From: Rhizophagus sp. LPA8_4_AMF
Lineage: Eukaryota > Glomeromycota > Glomeromycetes > Glomerales > Glomeraceae
Assembly: GCA_021464525.1 (NCBI GenBank)
Contig: JADRCO010000278.1
Span: 1 to 39,418 of the forward strand
DNA length: 39,418 nucleotides
Reading direction: 5' to 3'
Shown here: in pieces, positions 21,520-32,438 of the stretch
Layout of the letters: each line of letters opens with the position of its first letter
How positions within the stretch are numbered: the first letter of the stretch is position 1
Notes under the pieces: model-generated
What the model was told of the DNA's origin: nothing
The model's input: the letters and a program-made list of their open reading frames with translations, nothing else
Databases searched by the model: none
Program-made: the position numbers and the translations under genes

Positions 21520-23676
21520 ATGGATAATGACGAGGTGAAAGTTTATAAGAAATTTTGAAATTTTTTGATTAAATTAATATTTTTTACAAATTACATTTAT
21601 TTGCAGTTTCCGCTCAGAGCTCACCAAAGTGATGTAGAAGCTGAAGAATTCATGAATACCAATCTTGAAGCTAAGGCAAAGAAATATAAGGAATATGAAG
21701 AAGCAGCAATAAAATTGAATAATTTGGTATCATTCCGGGCGCATAATATGCTTATATACGCTCTATACGTTCATCATCTCATTTTTTTATATCAATTTAT
21801 TTTTTTAGGTTTTTGATACAAAAGACTGTCCATTTTACATTCATTCTTTTCGAATTCATGGTACACAAAAGACGCGTCAATCTCTATTTGAGTCGGTGGT
21901 TTACTCTGCGTTACAAGCTCGCACATTGGGTTCGATCATCGATGAAGTTCACTTAACTGCAGACAAATTAATTCGTCTCGACATTTTTAAGCATATCGAT
22001 GTATTGCTTGATAGCAGTAGTGACCCACTTGCACAGCCTGGAGCTATTGATGTCATCCTATCCACAGAAGAAAAAAGTAGATTTTGGATAAAGACCGGGA
22101 CTGAAATTGGCAATGACGCGGGAAGCGCGGTATGTTATCCTTAAGTATTAACGTAAGAAGAAACAAATGCATAATATAATTTATTGTATATTTTGATTTC
22201 ATTAGAATATTTCTTTAAATATTCGAAATGTTTTTGGTGGCGCAGAAACATTGGAAACCTATATGTCAGCTGGAACACAGACTTCATACGTATTTGAGGT
22301 ACGTACTTTTGTCAGGATTAATATAATGCAATTATCAAAATTTACATATTCTCTAGTTTTGTTTAGCAAAACCAATTAATGGGAATCCAGATTCCAAGGT
22401 TGACATTTCGGCATATAGACTGACAAAAAATAATCAAAGCTTTAGTTCCCATGATGAAATATTACAAGGAATTGCATTAAGATGGAGAGTACGTTATTAT
22501 AAGAAATATCATTCTGAGATTAAATTTTGAATAATTTATAAATAATTTTTTTTGTTAATAGGTTCTTTCTAAATTAGGATTTCACGAATTAACTTATGGA
22601 ACGTCATGGAGGCAAATTTGCAATATTGCTAAAGATGCAACATTAAGGCAAATCATGTTTTAAAGAAATTTCCTTACGCATCTGCTCTTAATATTGTTTA
22701 ATCAAATATATTTATGAATGTAGTATACGAGAATCGGCAGGACATTCTTTAAAATCGTCCGTGTCACATACTTTAGTGCGGGATATGCGTGACGATATAA
22801 TGTTGCCTTCGCGCGGTTATTACATTAAATTATTTCAGGTTTTATAAAATATTTTGTTCATTTATTCGCAAAATATATGAAACTAAAATATAACTAAAAA
22901 TTATATAGGAACTCGCGGGGTTTAATGGAGACGTTTATTTTGCTAAGAATGAATTTGAGAGCCAAATTAACTTTCCTCTCGGTAAAGGTTTTGTAAGTTC
23001 ATTGACATATTTATTTTATTATTATTTTAAATATTGAATTAATTAATTTTCAAAATTGTGTTAAATAGATCTTTAGCGCGTCACTAAGGAATGGATTATT
23101 ATTTCCATTTAAAACTCAGCAATCAAAAATTAGCGATAGATTTTTCCTTGGTGGTGCACAATCAGTGAGAGGATTTAGACTGAATGGAATAGGTCCAAGG
23201 GAAGATAAAAGTACGTAAAATTTTTATAACTCGAGTTTTTTCACTTGATTCTATAACTGTGATAATTTTTATCATGGAATTTAGAGGATTCACTTGGAGG
23301 TGATGCTTACGTTGCGGCAGGCGTAAGTCTTTTCACTCCATTGCCTAAGTTGAGCAGACATCCAGTAAAAGGACATTTTTTCGTAAACGGAGGAAGTTTG
23401 ATACAAATAAATCCATGTAAGTATTTTATAATTTATTTCATGCTTTCTTTCATTGTAAATATGAGGATTCAATTATCGTCGGCCATTTTAGCTCAACGAC
23501 TTGCTGTTAACCTCAAAAATCTTGCAAAAAGGCCTAGTGTATCAGCAGGCGTGGGAGTTGTGTACAGAAGTAGTATTCTAAGATTAGAAGTAAATTTCTG
23601 TTTGCCATTGATAGCAACAAATACTGATAAGTTAAAAAAGGGTCTACAATTGGGGTTAGGGTTTAATTTCTGGTGA
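21520..23676 (+). CDS. SAM50: mitochondrial outer-membrane beta-barrel assembly protein SAM50 (Tob55, Omp85 family)
   Basis: Central pore of the SAM complex, which inserts beta-barrel proteins into the mitochondrial outer membrane. Exon 1 (21520-21534) codes only MDNDE; exon 2 starts at 21607. The single POTRA-like region follows (HSFRIHGTQKTRQSLFESVV, then DEVHLTADKLIRLDIFKHID), and then the barrel with IRNVFGGAETLETYMSAGTQ. The Omp85 signature is clear near the C-terminus: FFLGGAQSVRGFRLNGIGPR, followed by GGDAYVAAGVSLFTPLP, and the last strand ends QLGLGFNFW, with the terminal aromatic typical of barrels. About 11 exons give roughly 480 residues, the usual fungal size. Near the end I prefer an intron 23417-23491 (GTAAGT...TTTTAG); this 75-nt intron has no stop and keeps frame, so read-through would add 25 residues. 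It converges on DPH1 with 84 bp between stop codons. Confidence 0.93.
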
Positions 23677-23760
23677 ACAAAATATTTATTATTTAATAAA
23701 AAAAACCGTAAATCATCAGTAAATAAATATATATATTTGAAAATGTATATTTTCTAGTTG

Positions 23761-25884
23761 TTATCGTTTAATTTTCCCTTTCCCATGATTAGGCGTCCAG
23801 GGTCCTAAACTATCATTTGCATAAAAATCCATTGGATAGACGGATTGCCAATCAATTGCATCTAATACAACTGATGCTTCATATGGCGTTAATAATGGCT
23901 TTGGAAACGCATAACCCCAATCTATCGACAAGCGTGGACATGCAATTTGAATCCATCTATAAATTGTGTAGAATAAAGAAATCAAAATTATTGAGAAATA
24001 TTAAATACTATATTTCTCCAAAATTAAGCAAATCTTCTTCGCACGCCACAACAAAGATATTTTAGACCAAAATCTTCACAATTCCGGCCAGGAGTACTTA
24101 ATTTTCGGGTAGCGAGGAATAAGGTATTTTAAAGTATAAAAAAAGCTTACGCATCAATATCTTGAAATTGTTCCAATTTATCAGGAAATATCTCAGATAG
24201 CAATATGCAAATATAATCCAGGCCACGAGATTTCATTTTTTCTTCAAGGTACTGTAATTTCCCAATCATGAAAATATAAAAATTTCATCTTTAATAACAT
24301 ATCGTTAGTCACATTCTATAAATACCTCTAATACTTTGGGACTTCCTTGCCTGCCCAAAGTTCCTAGGATTAACCCAAATTTTTTTGCTTTTTTGGCCAA
24401 ATCAATTGCGTGTTTTCTTAGGGAATGCATTTCCGCGTGATCATAACGTTCTCGTGTAAATTTCTTGGAATACGGATCATAGCTAAAGTAGGTTAAGCAC
24501 AAGTAGTTAAAAGTCACTATCATATTATAATCGAGCTTGATGCTAAATTTGACTGTTCACGATGTTATTTTCACTATAATAGTACGATCATGATATATAT
24601 TATTGGTAGGACCATTACCGAAACGCGGATATATCTGGATTAGCAATCATTATGGATTCTAAATGGAATCGGCCGTCACCAAGATAACTAAAAGCAATTA
24701 TCCCAAAGAGAAAGTCAATTAGATGAGTCTATTATACAAGTTTATTGGATGATTACTTACATTATAGCATCCTGTTCGCCTAATTTTGGTGATGTGCAAC
24801 CCAATATTTCTCCAGGTGATAAAGGTTTTGCTTGTGGTACAAATAAAGAATAATCGTTTTCCAAATGTTTTTTTGCTGCCTTATTTTAAATTTTTTTGAA
24901 AAATTAATTATTATTCTCTTATACCTTTTTATTATAAAATTTATTTACCTGAATAGCGGCAACAAATTGAATAGTGCCAACAATTGTCAATTTTTTACCA
25001 TTCTCAAAATTTAGTTTTATGGTATTTATGAAATGATCCGTATCAATACTAATATCTACAAAGACATATAGTGTCTTTATAGTTGTAACGTTTACAGGAA
25101 CTGATAATTTAACATCTTAATTAATTAGCTAAATTTATAAAAAAGAAATTTCACTTAAATAAAAATTATTAACCTAAACAACTATGTCCATAATGTACCA
25201 TAAAATCACATTCTAAAGCTTTAGCAGTATAATCATCTATACAACAAGCTCCATATGTTACGTCTCCCATTATAATTATTTCAACATTACAAAAACTCTC
25301 TAATATGTCTGCAATAATGCATGCAAACATCAAAAGGCCTTCTGGAAATTGTAATGCAACTAATCCCATAAATGTAATAAAAATTATAAAATTAATAACT
25401 AATAATCTAATAATAAGAATTTTAATTTGTCAAACCTTTGGTAGCCTCAGAACGTTTAATATGCCATACTGTTTTGTGGATTTCAAAATTATAATTTGAT
25501 GGAAGCTAAAATGATTTATTCCAAAACATTTAATTATAACACATTATAAAAATTTCAGACATGAAGCGATTAAGTTTTAACCTGTTCAATCGCTTTATTT
25601 AATAAAGAATCATTTAATATTTCAAAAGGAATCTGATTTACTATTCGACTCGAAGATTTAAGTTTTACTGGCGAATCCTCTATATACCAAAATAAACGTT
25701 TATATTAATAATAAGGATAGCAACATAAGAAAAAAAAATATATTCTTATAGTACCTATAGAAATAATAGATATGCTATCCTCAATATTCGCCACTTGTTG
25801 AGCTTCCTCCTGCTTTTTCTTTGCAGCTGCTTTCCCAATAAAACGTTTACGCGACTTTTGAACTGTTCCATTTATTTCTGACAT
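23761..25884 (-). CDS. DPH1: 2-(3-amino-3-carboxypropyl)histidine synthase subunit DPH1
   Basis: With DPH2 it carries out the first step of diphthamide synthesis on elongation factor 2, moving the 3-amino-3-carboxypropyl group of S-adenosylmethionine to a histidine through a [4Fe-4S] cluster of the non-classical radical-SAM type. The match to DPH1 is continuous: [153 protein letters not shown]. The three cluster-type cysteines are visible in YGACC, GCTSP and ACPRLS. DPH2 lacks several of these blocks, so DPH1 is the right paralog. The start ATG is 25884-25882; the N-terminus is Lys-rich and variable. The stop is at 23763-23761. About 415 residues. The protein is cytosolic. Confidence 0.94.
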
Positions 25885-26352
25885 TCTGCAGTTAAAGTTT
25901 CATGATCTACATGGATGATCAATTGATTATTTAAGCACATGACGGGGAGCATTATCAGAAATGATCAGCATCCAGGTAATAGTTTTGGATTGGCCGTTAC
26001 GTCAAAATCCATACCCGGATATCCACTAACATAACCGGATAGGATAAAAAATATAATTTACGACCAAGCATGTTAACTAATTAATATTTACAATGTTTTA
26101 TAAAATTATTTTCAGTTTTTTCTGTAAAAAAATTCATTTCTAACAAAAATAAGTTGATATATGTAAGATTAATTTCAATAAACAATTTTATCTATTTCAT
26201 GACAAGACAAAGACTTATTCACAATTATATAATTGATCATCTTTACAAATTCACTTCTCTAATCTTATAAATATTTATAAATCATTCAATTACCAATTAT
26301 AAATTATCAATGACATTATATCATTAATAACATAATAAGTGCTAAATCATTA
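25885..26352 (-). promoter_or_regulatory. DPH1 upstream region (468 bp) with CCAAT, CRE-like and TATCCGGGT motifs
   Basis: The gap between the RPN1 stop and the DPH1 start holds no gene. Within 100-140 bases of the DPH1 ATG lie ATTGG (25989-25993, a CCAAT box on the minus strand), TTACGTCA (25997-26004, CRE/bZIP-like) and ACCCGGATA (26013-26021; TATCCGGGT on minus). A second CCGGAT occurs at 26035-26040. The part nearer RPN1 is plain AT-rich 3' flank. Confidence 0.5.
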
Positions 26353-29300
26353 TTATTCTTTATCTTCTTCCATAAAGTCAGGATTCTTACGTAACAAGAC
26401 AAATCCTTCAAGAACGTGAGATAATGATATATCTATTTCGTTAAAGAAAAAAAAGGTTAAGGTAATACATTATTAAATATAATAAAAACATTTCTTACAA
26501 AAAAGGATACATTCTTCTGTAGCCAATTCAGCACGTTCTGAATGTGCCAGCAATACAGGTGTTGAATGTGTTTGAAAACCCGTAATAGTCTTTGGTCTTC
26601 CTGCTTGTCCTACTACATCAACAGCCTGTCCTACACGAACAGTAACTGGCAAACTATTCAAATTTTCATCAAGAGTAATCAAGAATCTTGGATACATCGC
26701 TGTAACCAAGTAATATAAGAACCAATGGTATCTACCCAGTATAAATGTCTTAGTATCAGTAAAAGCAACTAAGGTTGCTAAAAGGCCGGCTATAGCAACA
26801 GGCGACATTAATTGACGATCAGAATGATATGGATTAATTGATATTGTCCCTTTACCCATATGTAATAACCCCTAAAATATATAACTCGTCAACAGAATAA
26901 TAATATACTGACAAATAAGTAACAATAAAATTTATACCTGTGAAATTCGAACCATAAATAAGCAATTTGGTTCTTTATGATAATATGATGCAAGCTGTCT
27001 CAACATTTGTGCCAATCGCGCATTATTTGTTCCTGCACCAATAAGGCCCATTGCAAAAATAGCATTAATAGCAACATCCGCATCATGATCATGAGAATAT
27101 TTACTTAATGTTTCAAGGACATTAAGAAGTGGATTAGAGGCACACAGCAATCCTAATGCAAGAGGAACTGCACGACGAATCACTGGTTCACCATAATGCA
27201 TCTGCGTGTTAAATGAAATTATTTAAAAATATAATATTCTTGAATTATTCTAATGAAAGATAGATATTAAAGTAAATACTTAAAAAAAAATTCTTACCAA
27301 ATGATTGAATGTCCTTAATGCCATTTCAGCACCAATATCTTCACCTATAGCTATCAGAGCTACACCTAATACAGCAAAAGCCTGATGCAAATCATCCTCT
27401 TTCTCTTTATCTAAATGGTCATTGCATGCGTGTAACATATCCTGAATTTTAAGTACATTTCCAGTTCCTTAATAATAAATATATGTGAATTAGTATTTAT
27501 CTAATTAAGCTATTCAAAGTTTTGTTATTTAATTTACCTGCATAAGAACAAATTTCTACCAATATTCTGACCTGTTTACCGATAGGGTGCTCAATAGCTT
27601 TCAAAGTTTCAAGAGTTGCTTCAGCAGCATCTTGCTTTCCTATTTATTTTAAAATTACTTGTCAAGTTGATGTTTTCTCTCCATTTAAAATGTACGATAT
27701 TATAAATATATTAAAGAAAGCAAAGTCTACCAAGATATAATAAAGCTAACCCGAGACCCATAAATCTTCCCCAAGTATCTTTTAATTGAGATTCGTCACG
27801 TTCCATCATTGTTTGTAATATTGTACTTGTAATATCCCCATGGCAAGATCCTACAAATACCAACCCCAACGATAGAGCTGCAAGTGAAGCAATTTCCATA
27901 TTTAATGTAGTATCACTAATGAACGGAGATAATAATTCTTGAACATCTTCTCTGTGGGACCCAGAATACGCCATACCAAGTCTACAGGTAAAATCGCAAT
28001 ATTCAATAAGACTTAGACATTTTCCTTACACAATAATATAAATCGTATTTTACATATTTATCTTACCCAACTATAGCGCTAATTCGCATCATTGCTTTTG
28101 GTTTTTCAATATGTTCTGAAAGTAAAGCAAAAGCTGGATCATTCTCATTACGAACTCCAGTATTTATAAGCCCGATGGCAAGAAGAGCACCGGCCTAAAC
28201 GAAAATGAAAACATCTGTAGATCAATTATTGACTTTAAACGTTGCTTTCTTTCGGTGTTTATTAATGTAAGAACTTACTTGAATGTGATCTTCAGTAGAA
28301 TATAAATATTTATCAACATGCGACAATCCGAGATCAACATCCCATAACATAATCATACCGATAGAAGCAGCTGCGCTCAACATTCCTACAAATCAAAAAT
28401 AAAGTTTTATATAAGTATTTATAAATTTTATTATGCTAACAATTTATAAATAATTCCTTACCATGGTCTTTATTTTTATAAATCCACGTTGTACCATCCT
28501 CTATTGAGATTAATTTATCCTTAGCAAATCCAGCATTAACAAAAGCATTTACAAAAGTGGATGCTAAATTTTGCCGTGCTGAATCAACACTTCCGCTCGT
28601 AAATCCCGGTCCTTTAATTATATGGAATAAATGTTATTTTAAAGTTAAAATATAAAATAACAAATAAAAACAGGCTACTAACGAATATTTTCTAGATGGC
28701 TCTTATAAATATCTTCTGGTGTCTTTGGTTCGAGAACATCTAACTCTTTTGCGAGAGCAATGAAGTGTTTAGATAGGTGTGAATTACTCAATATCTCCTT
28801 AAGATCTTCATCTTCAATATCGGGGATGTCAATTTGTTGCCTTCCCAATTGAAAAGCGATTTGCTTTTGCAAAAGTCTTTGAAAATCAAAAAGTAGTCGA
28901 TTAGAACTTTTTATAATCATGAATGATAATAAATATAAAAGAAAACGTACGCATCTATATGTCCTGCTGCTTCAAAATCTTCCTTTATCAAATCATGGTC
29001 TCCAAGCCGAATAGCTAGTGACACAGCTTCAGTATATTTATCATGCTGACGATAAATTTGATGAGCTGTGCGTAAAAATTGTATATCATCTGGGGGTACT
29101 AACAAATTAACACAACTGAAATATACGTACATAATAATTCAGTAATGTAAAAAAAAAGAACACTTGAAGTGGTTTCTTGAAAATCTGTACCTAACCATAT
29201 AGAGGCAAACACGTGCATATGTATCTTTATCTACATATTGAGGTAGTTGGTCAATTGCTTCCAATTCTAATAACAAGTCAACAGCGTCGGCTTCAGCATT

Positions 29301-30333
29301 ATGTTTTAAGAAAAATGGAACAATCTCCAAAGCAAGTGCCATGAGATCGTCCGTGCTAAGCTCCTTCTCTGTACGGGTGACATATTCTTGGCCGATTTCG
29401 GTTGATAAATGTCTTGAAATTATAAAAATATAATTAATATAAATGCTGAATAATTCAGGATAGAACCATTGAATGCTCACCTCACGTATTCGTGCCCCCA
29501 AGAACCTGGATCTTCACGTGATCCTTGCAATCTATATTTCAAAGATTCCCTTTTACCCTCATCGTAAGTCATTGCTAACACTGATAAAATGTCTGCTAGG
29601 AATAACTAAAAAAAAAAGATATATTATTATAAAAAGTTGAAAATATGGATCAATAATCGTTTGTATCATTACCTTGTTATCTCCCGATGGCCAATTCTGG
29701 TATACTTCAGTTATGGTAACGTAATGAGATCTTAAAAACTTCAATGGCTTTGGAACGGAGGTCATTGAACTGGTAGACGTACGAATTAACGTTCGAAGGC
29801 TTTCTAATGCTGGTCTATGAAGATTAACATCTCCTTCCTATATATGATCAATTGACCAATTAACAATTTTTTCTAAAAAAAAAAAGAAAAAAAGATCTTT
29901 CCAATCGATTTACGATAAATTAAATAAGCTGATATTAAACCTTCAATCTTTCTACTAGCATTTCCAACTCATTCTTTAATTGGAGATCTTCTTCCGACTG
30001 TAAACATGTAATAAAGTTATCAAAGCGTGTTTAGCGTGTGGGTATCTTTAGAAAGGTTCTACCAAAATATTTTAGGAAGAAGGTGCGTATCAACTTAGCG
30101 AACGCGATTTACGAGTTCCCAGTCAATTATTAACTTCAAATAAGCCCGTCAATAATAGTGTGCGATTGTAACGACGCCTAGGTAACTATTGTTCAAATAA
30201 AACTTACTAATTCTTCGACTTCGTCTTTTTTCTCTCCAACAGTTTTAGCTTCATTTTCCTCCTTTGCTTTTTGTTTATCCTTACTTGAAGTTTCCTCAGT
30301 TGGAGGGACATTTTTTACAGTGTCTCGAGCCAT
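26353..30333 (-). CDS. RPN1: 26S proteasome regulatory subunit RPN1 (PSMD2)
   Basis: Largest base subunit of the 19S particle, docking ubiquitin receptors and the deubiquitinase Ubp6. Exon 1 (30208-30333) begins [11 protein letters not shown] and is Lys/Glu-rich, as in the family. Exon 2 starts at 29997 with [19 protein letters not shown]. Then come [29 protein letters not shown] and the proteasome/cyclosome (PC) repeats: [72 protein letters not shown] and [20 protein letters not shown]. The C-terminal part has [20 protein letters not shown] and [19 protein letters not shown], and it ends [17 protein letters not shown] at the TAA 26355-26353, close to the animal GFVILRKNP ending. About 15 exons; expected size about 900 residues. 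Intron 1 (29998-30207) is longer and less AT-rich than the rest. Divergent from eS4 with 208 bp between. Confidence 0.93.
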
Positions 30334-30541
30334 TTTTAAATTTTAAGTGCAGAAAAACGAGAATCTTTATTGTCGTACGTTATTCTTATGATACACGTAA
30401 GCTTTTTTTTTCGAAATGATCTGTCAAAAATTATCAGATCTACGTCATCATTAAATTTTTTTTAATTATATAACGTCTTATAATTTCGAAAAAAAATAAT
30501 TCCTCCTTTTTTGCTCATTGGTTTAACTAAAAAAGTTAGCA
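30334..30541. promoter_or_regulatory. divergent promoter RPN1/eS4
   Basis: Only 208 bp separate the start codons of a proteasome gene and a ribosomal-protein gene. It contains TACGTCATCA (30441-30450, CRE/bZIP-like), ATTGG near 30516-30520 (CCAAT box on minus) and T/A runs. I see no yeast-type PACE element (GGTGGCAAA) and no fission-yeast HomolD box. Both genes need high steady expression, so a shared bidirectional promoter is plausible but inferred. Confidence 0.45.
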
Positions 30542-32033
30542 ATGGTATGTTCTCAAGATAAATTGTGTCCCTAGATTTCCTTTGATGCATCGCTGTTCTT
30601 TTTATCAAAATCGATTGAATGATATTTTTTTTTATTTTTCAATAAAAAAAATTTTTAATAAATATCAATTATTCCATCCATCTGTGATTAAGTGAGAAAG
30701 AAATAATAAATTTGATAATTGTCAATTTTTATATTACAAAATCGGTCTATTTATTTATTTGGCTCTTCGCGTTGATCAATTGTCAAATATAAATCAAAAA
30801 ATTGGTTTGATATGTATCTTGATTGTATATAATTCACTGATTTTAATCTTCAATTGATAGGCTCGCGGACCAAGGAAACATTTAAAACGACTTAATGCTC
30901 CAAAACATTGGATGTTGGATAAACTCACGGGGACTTATGTATGTATCCGCGCTTAATTTTTTAAAAAATTGACAATTTATAATTAATCGCGGTCGATTGA
31001 TTAGGCTCCAAGACCGTCTCCTGGTCCTCATAAGCTCCGTGAGTGTCTACCTCTTGTTATTTTTCTGAGGAACCGCCTCAAGTATGCCCTTACCGGTAAA
31101 GATGTCCAAAGTATTTTGATGCAACGTCTTGTGAAAGTTGATGGCAAAGTTCGAACCGATTCAACATACCCCGCCGGTTTTATGGGTAAGACTTTTGAAT
31201 AGCTTTTATTAACGTATATAATTATTTTTTTTTAAAAAAAAAATAAATAAATAAATAAAAAAATAACAATCAATATTTTGTTATTAGATGTTATTTCGAT
31301 CGAAAGAAATGGCGAAAACTTTAGATTAATTTATGATACAAAAGGTCGTTTTACTGTTCACAGAATCACTGCGGATGAAGCTAAATATAAATTAGCTAAA
31401 GTTAAAAAAGTTCAAGTTGGTTCTAAGGCCATACCATACATTGTAACTCATGATGGTCGTACCATTCGTTATCCTGATCCTCTAATTAAGGTTAACGACA
31501 CAATCAGATTTGATTTGGAGACTAACAAAATCACCGAATTTATCAAATTTGAAGTCGGAAATATAGCCATGATAACAGGTGGTAGAAATATGGGAAGAGT
31601 CGGGATTATTACGCACAGGTTCATATTGCTATTAATCTTTATTAAATATTAGTAAATCACAAACCTTTGAACATTTAATTATATCTTATGTTTATAGGGA
31701 ACGACACGTAGGTGGCTTCGATATTGTACACATTAAAGATTCCGTTGATAGACAATTCGCCACTCGTCTTATAAATGTCTTTGTCATTGGTGAGGGCAAT
31801 AAACCGTGGATTTCGTTACCAAAAGGCAAGGGTGTTAAAGTAAGTGTTAAGTAACCATTTAATTTATGAAATTTATATTAAATTATATTAATAACAACTT
31901 TCTGAAATTTAATTTAAAAGCTCACAATTGCTGAAGAACGTGATAGGTATGTTATATTTGAATTCATAATTTCCTTTAATATTACTAATTATTTTATATT
32001 TATTTCAATAGACGTCGTGCTTTGAAAGAATAA
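30542..32033 (+). CDS. RPS4: 40S ribosomal protein eS4
   Basis: Structural protein of the cytosolic small subunit with S4-type RNA-binding, central and KOW domains. Exons are 30542-30544, 30861-30938, 31005-31185, 31288-31618, 31698-31839, 31921-31946 and 32012-32033, summing to 260 codons plus stop (family about 261-263). Exon 1 consists of the ATG alone. Signature blocks: [89 protein letters not shown] and the ending [19 protein letters not shown]. Every splice junction restores the conserved reading. The long first intron (316 nt) is typical of fungal ribosomal-protein genes; I looked for snoRNA C/D boxes in it and saw none. Assignment is certain. Confidence 0.97.
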
Positions 32034-32438
32034 AAACGATTATAATAAAATTTTTTTTTTGAGAAAAATTATTGAATAATTTTACAGAAGAAAATGCACG
32101 TATAAGGTTATTTGTTATTGAATAAATTAATTGATCAAATTAATAAATAATATATATATATATATAAATTACTCATAAATGTCCCAAATCTTTATTATTT
32201 CTAAATTTGTTTTCTTATATAAAAAAAAGAATGCCCACAATGTATGAAATGGAAAAAGTAAATAGCAATTTACAAAAAAAAGTTTTATATGTTACAATTT
32301 AAAAAGGAAAATAATATGCCAAGACTAAAATGTTCTTAAAATGGGCATAAAATTTTTTATCGTACTCGTTAATTAAAATTATTCTAAAAAAAATCGAAAA
32401 TTAATCTTCAAATAAGTTTGAACTAAATAAATTTAATT
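32034..32438. other. convergent spacer eS4/CDC34
   Basis: About 400 bp of AT-rich DNA between two stop codons. It contains AATAAA-type signals (for example near 32119) and a (TA)n run at about 32149-32164. No gene or RNA was recognised. Confidence 0.6.

Noticed and set aside
23417..23491. Continuous SAM50 reading through this stretch
   Set aside because: Strong GTAAGT and TTTTAG sites in matching phase argue for an intron; kept as a finding because the alternative stays open.
30545..30860. snoRNA inside the first eS4 intron
   Set aside because: Ribosomal-protein introns often host snoRNAs, but no C box (RTGATGA) with a properly placed D box (CTGA) and closing stem was seen.
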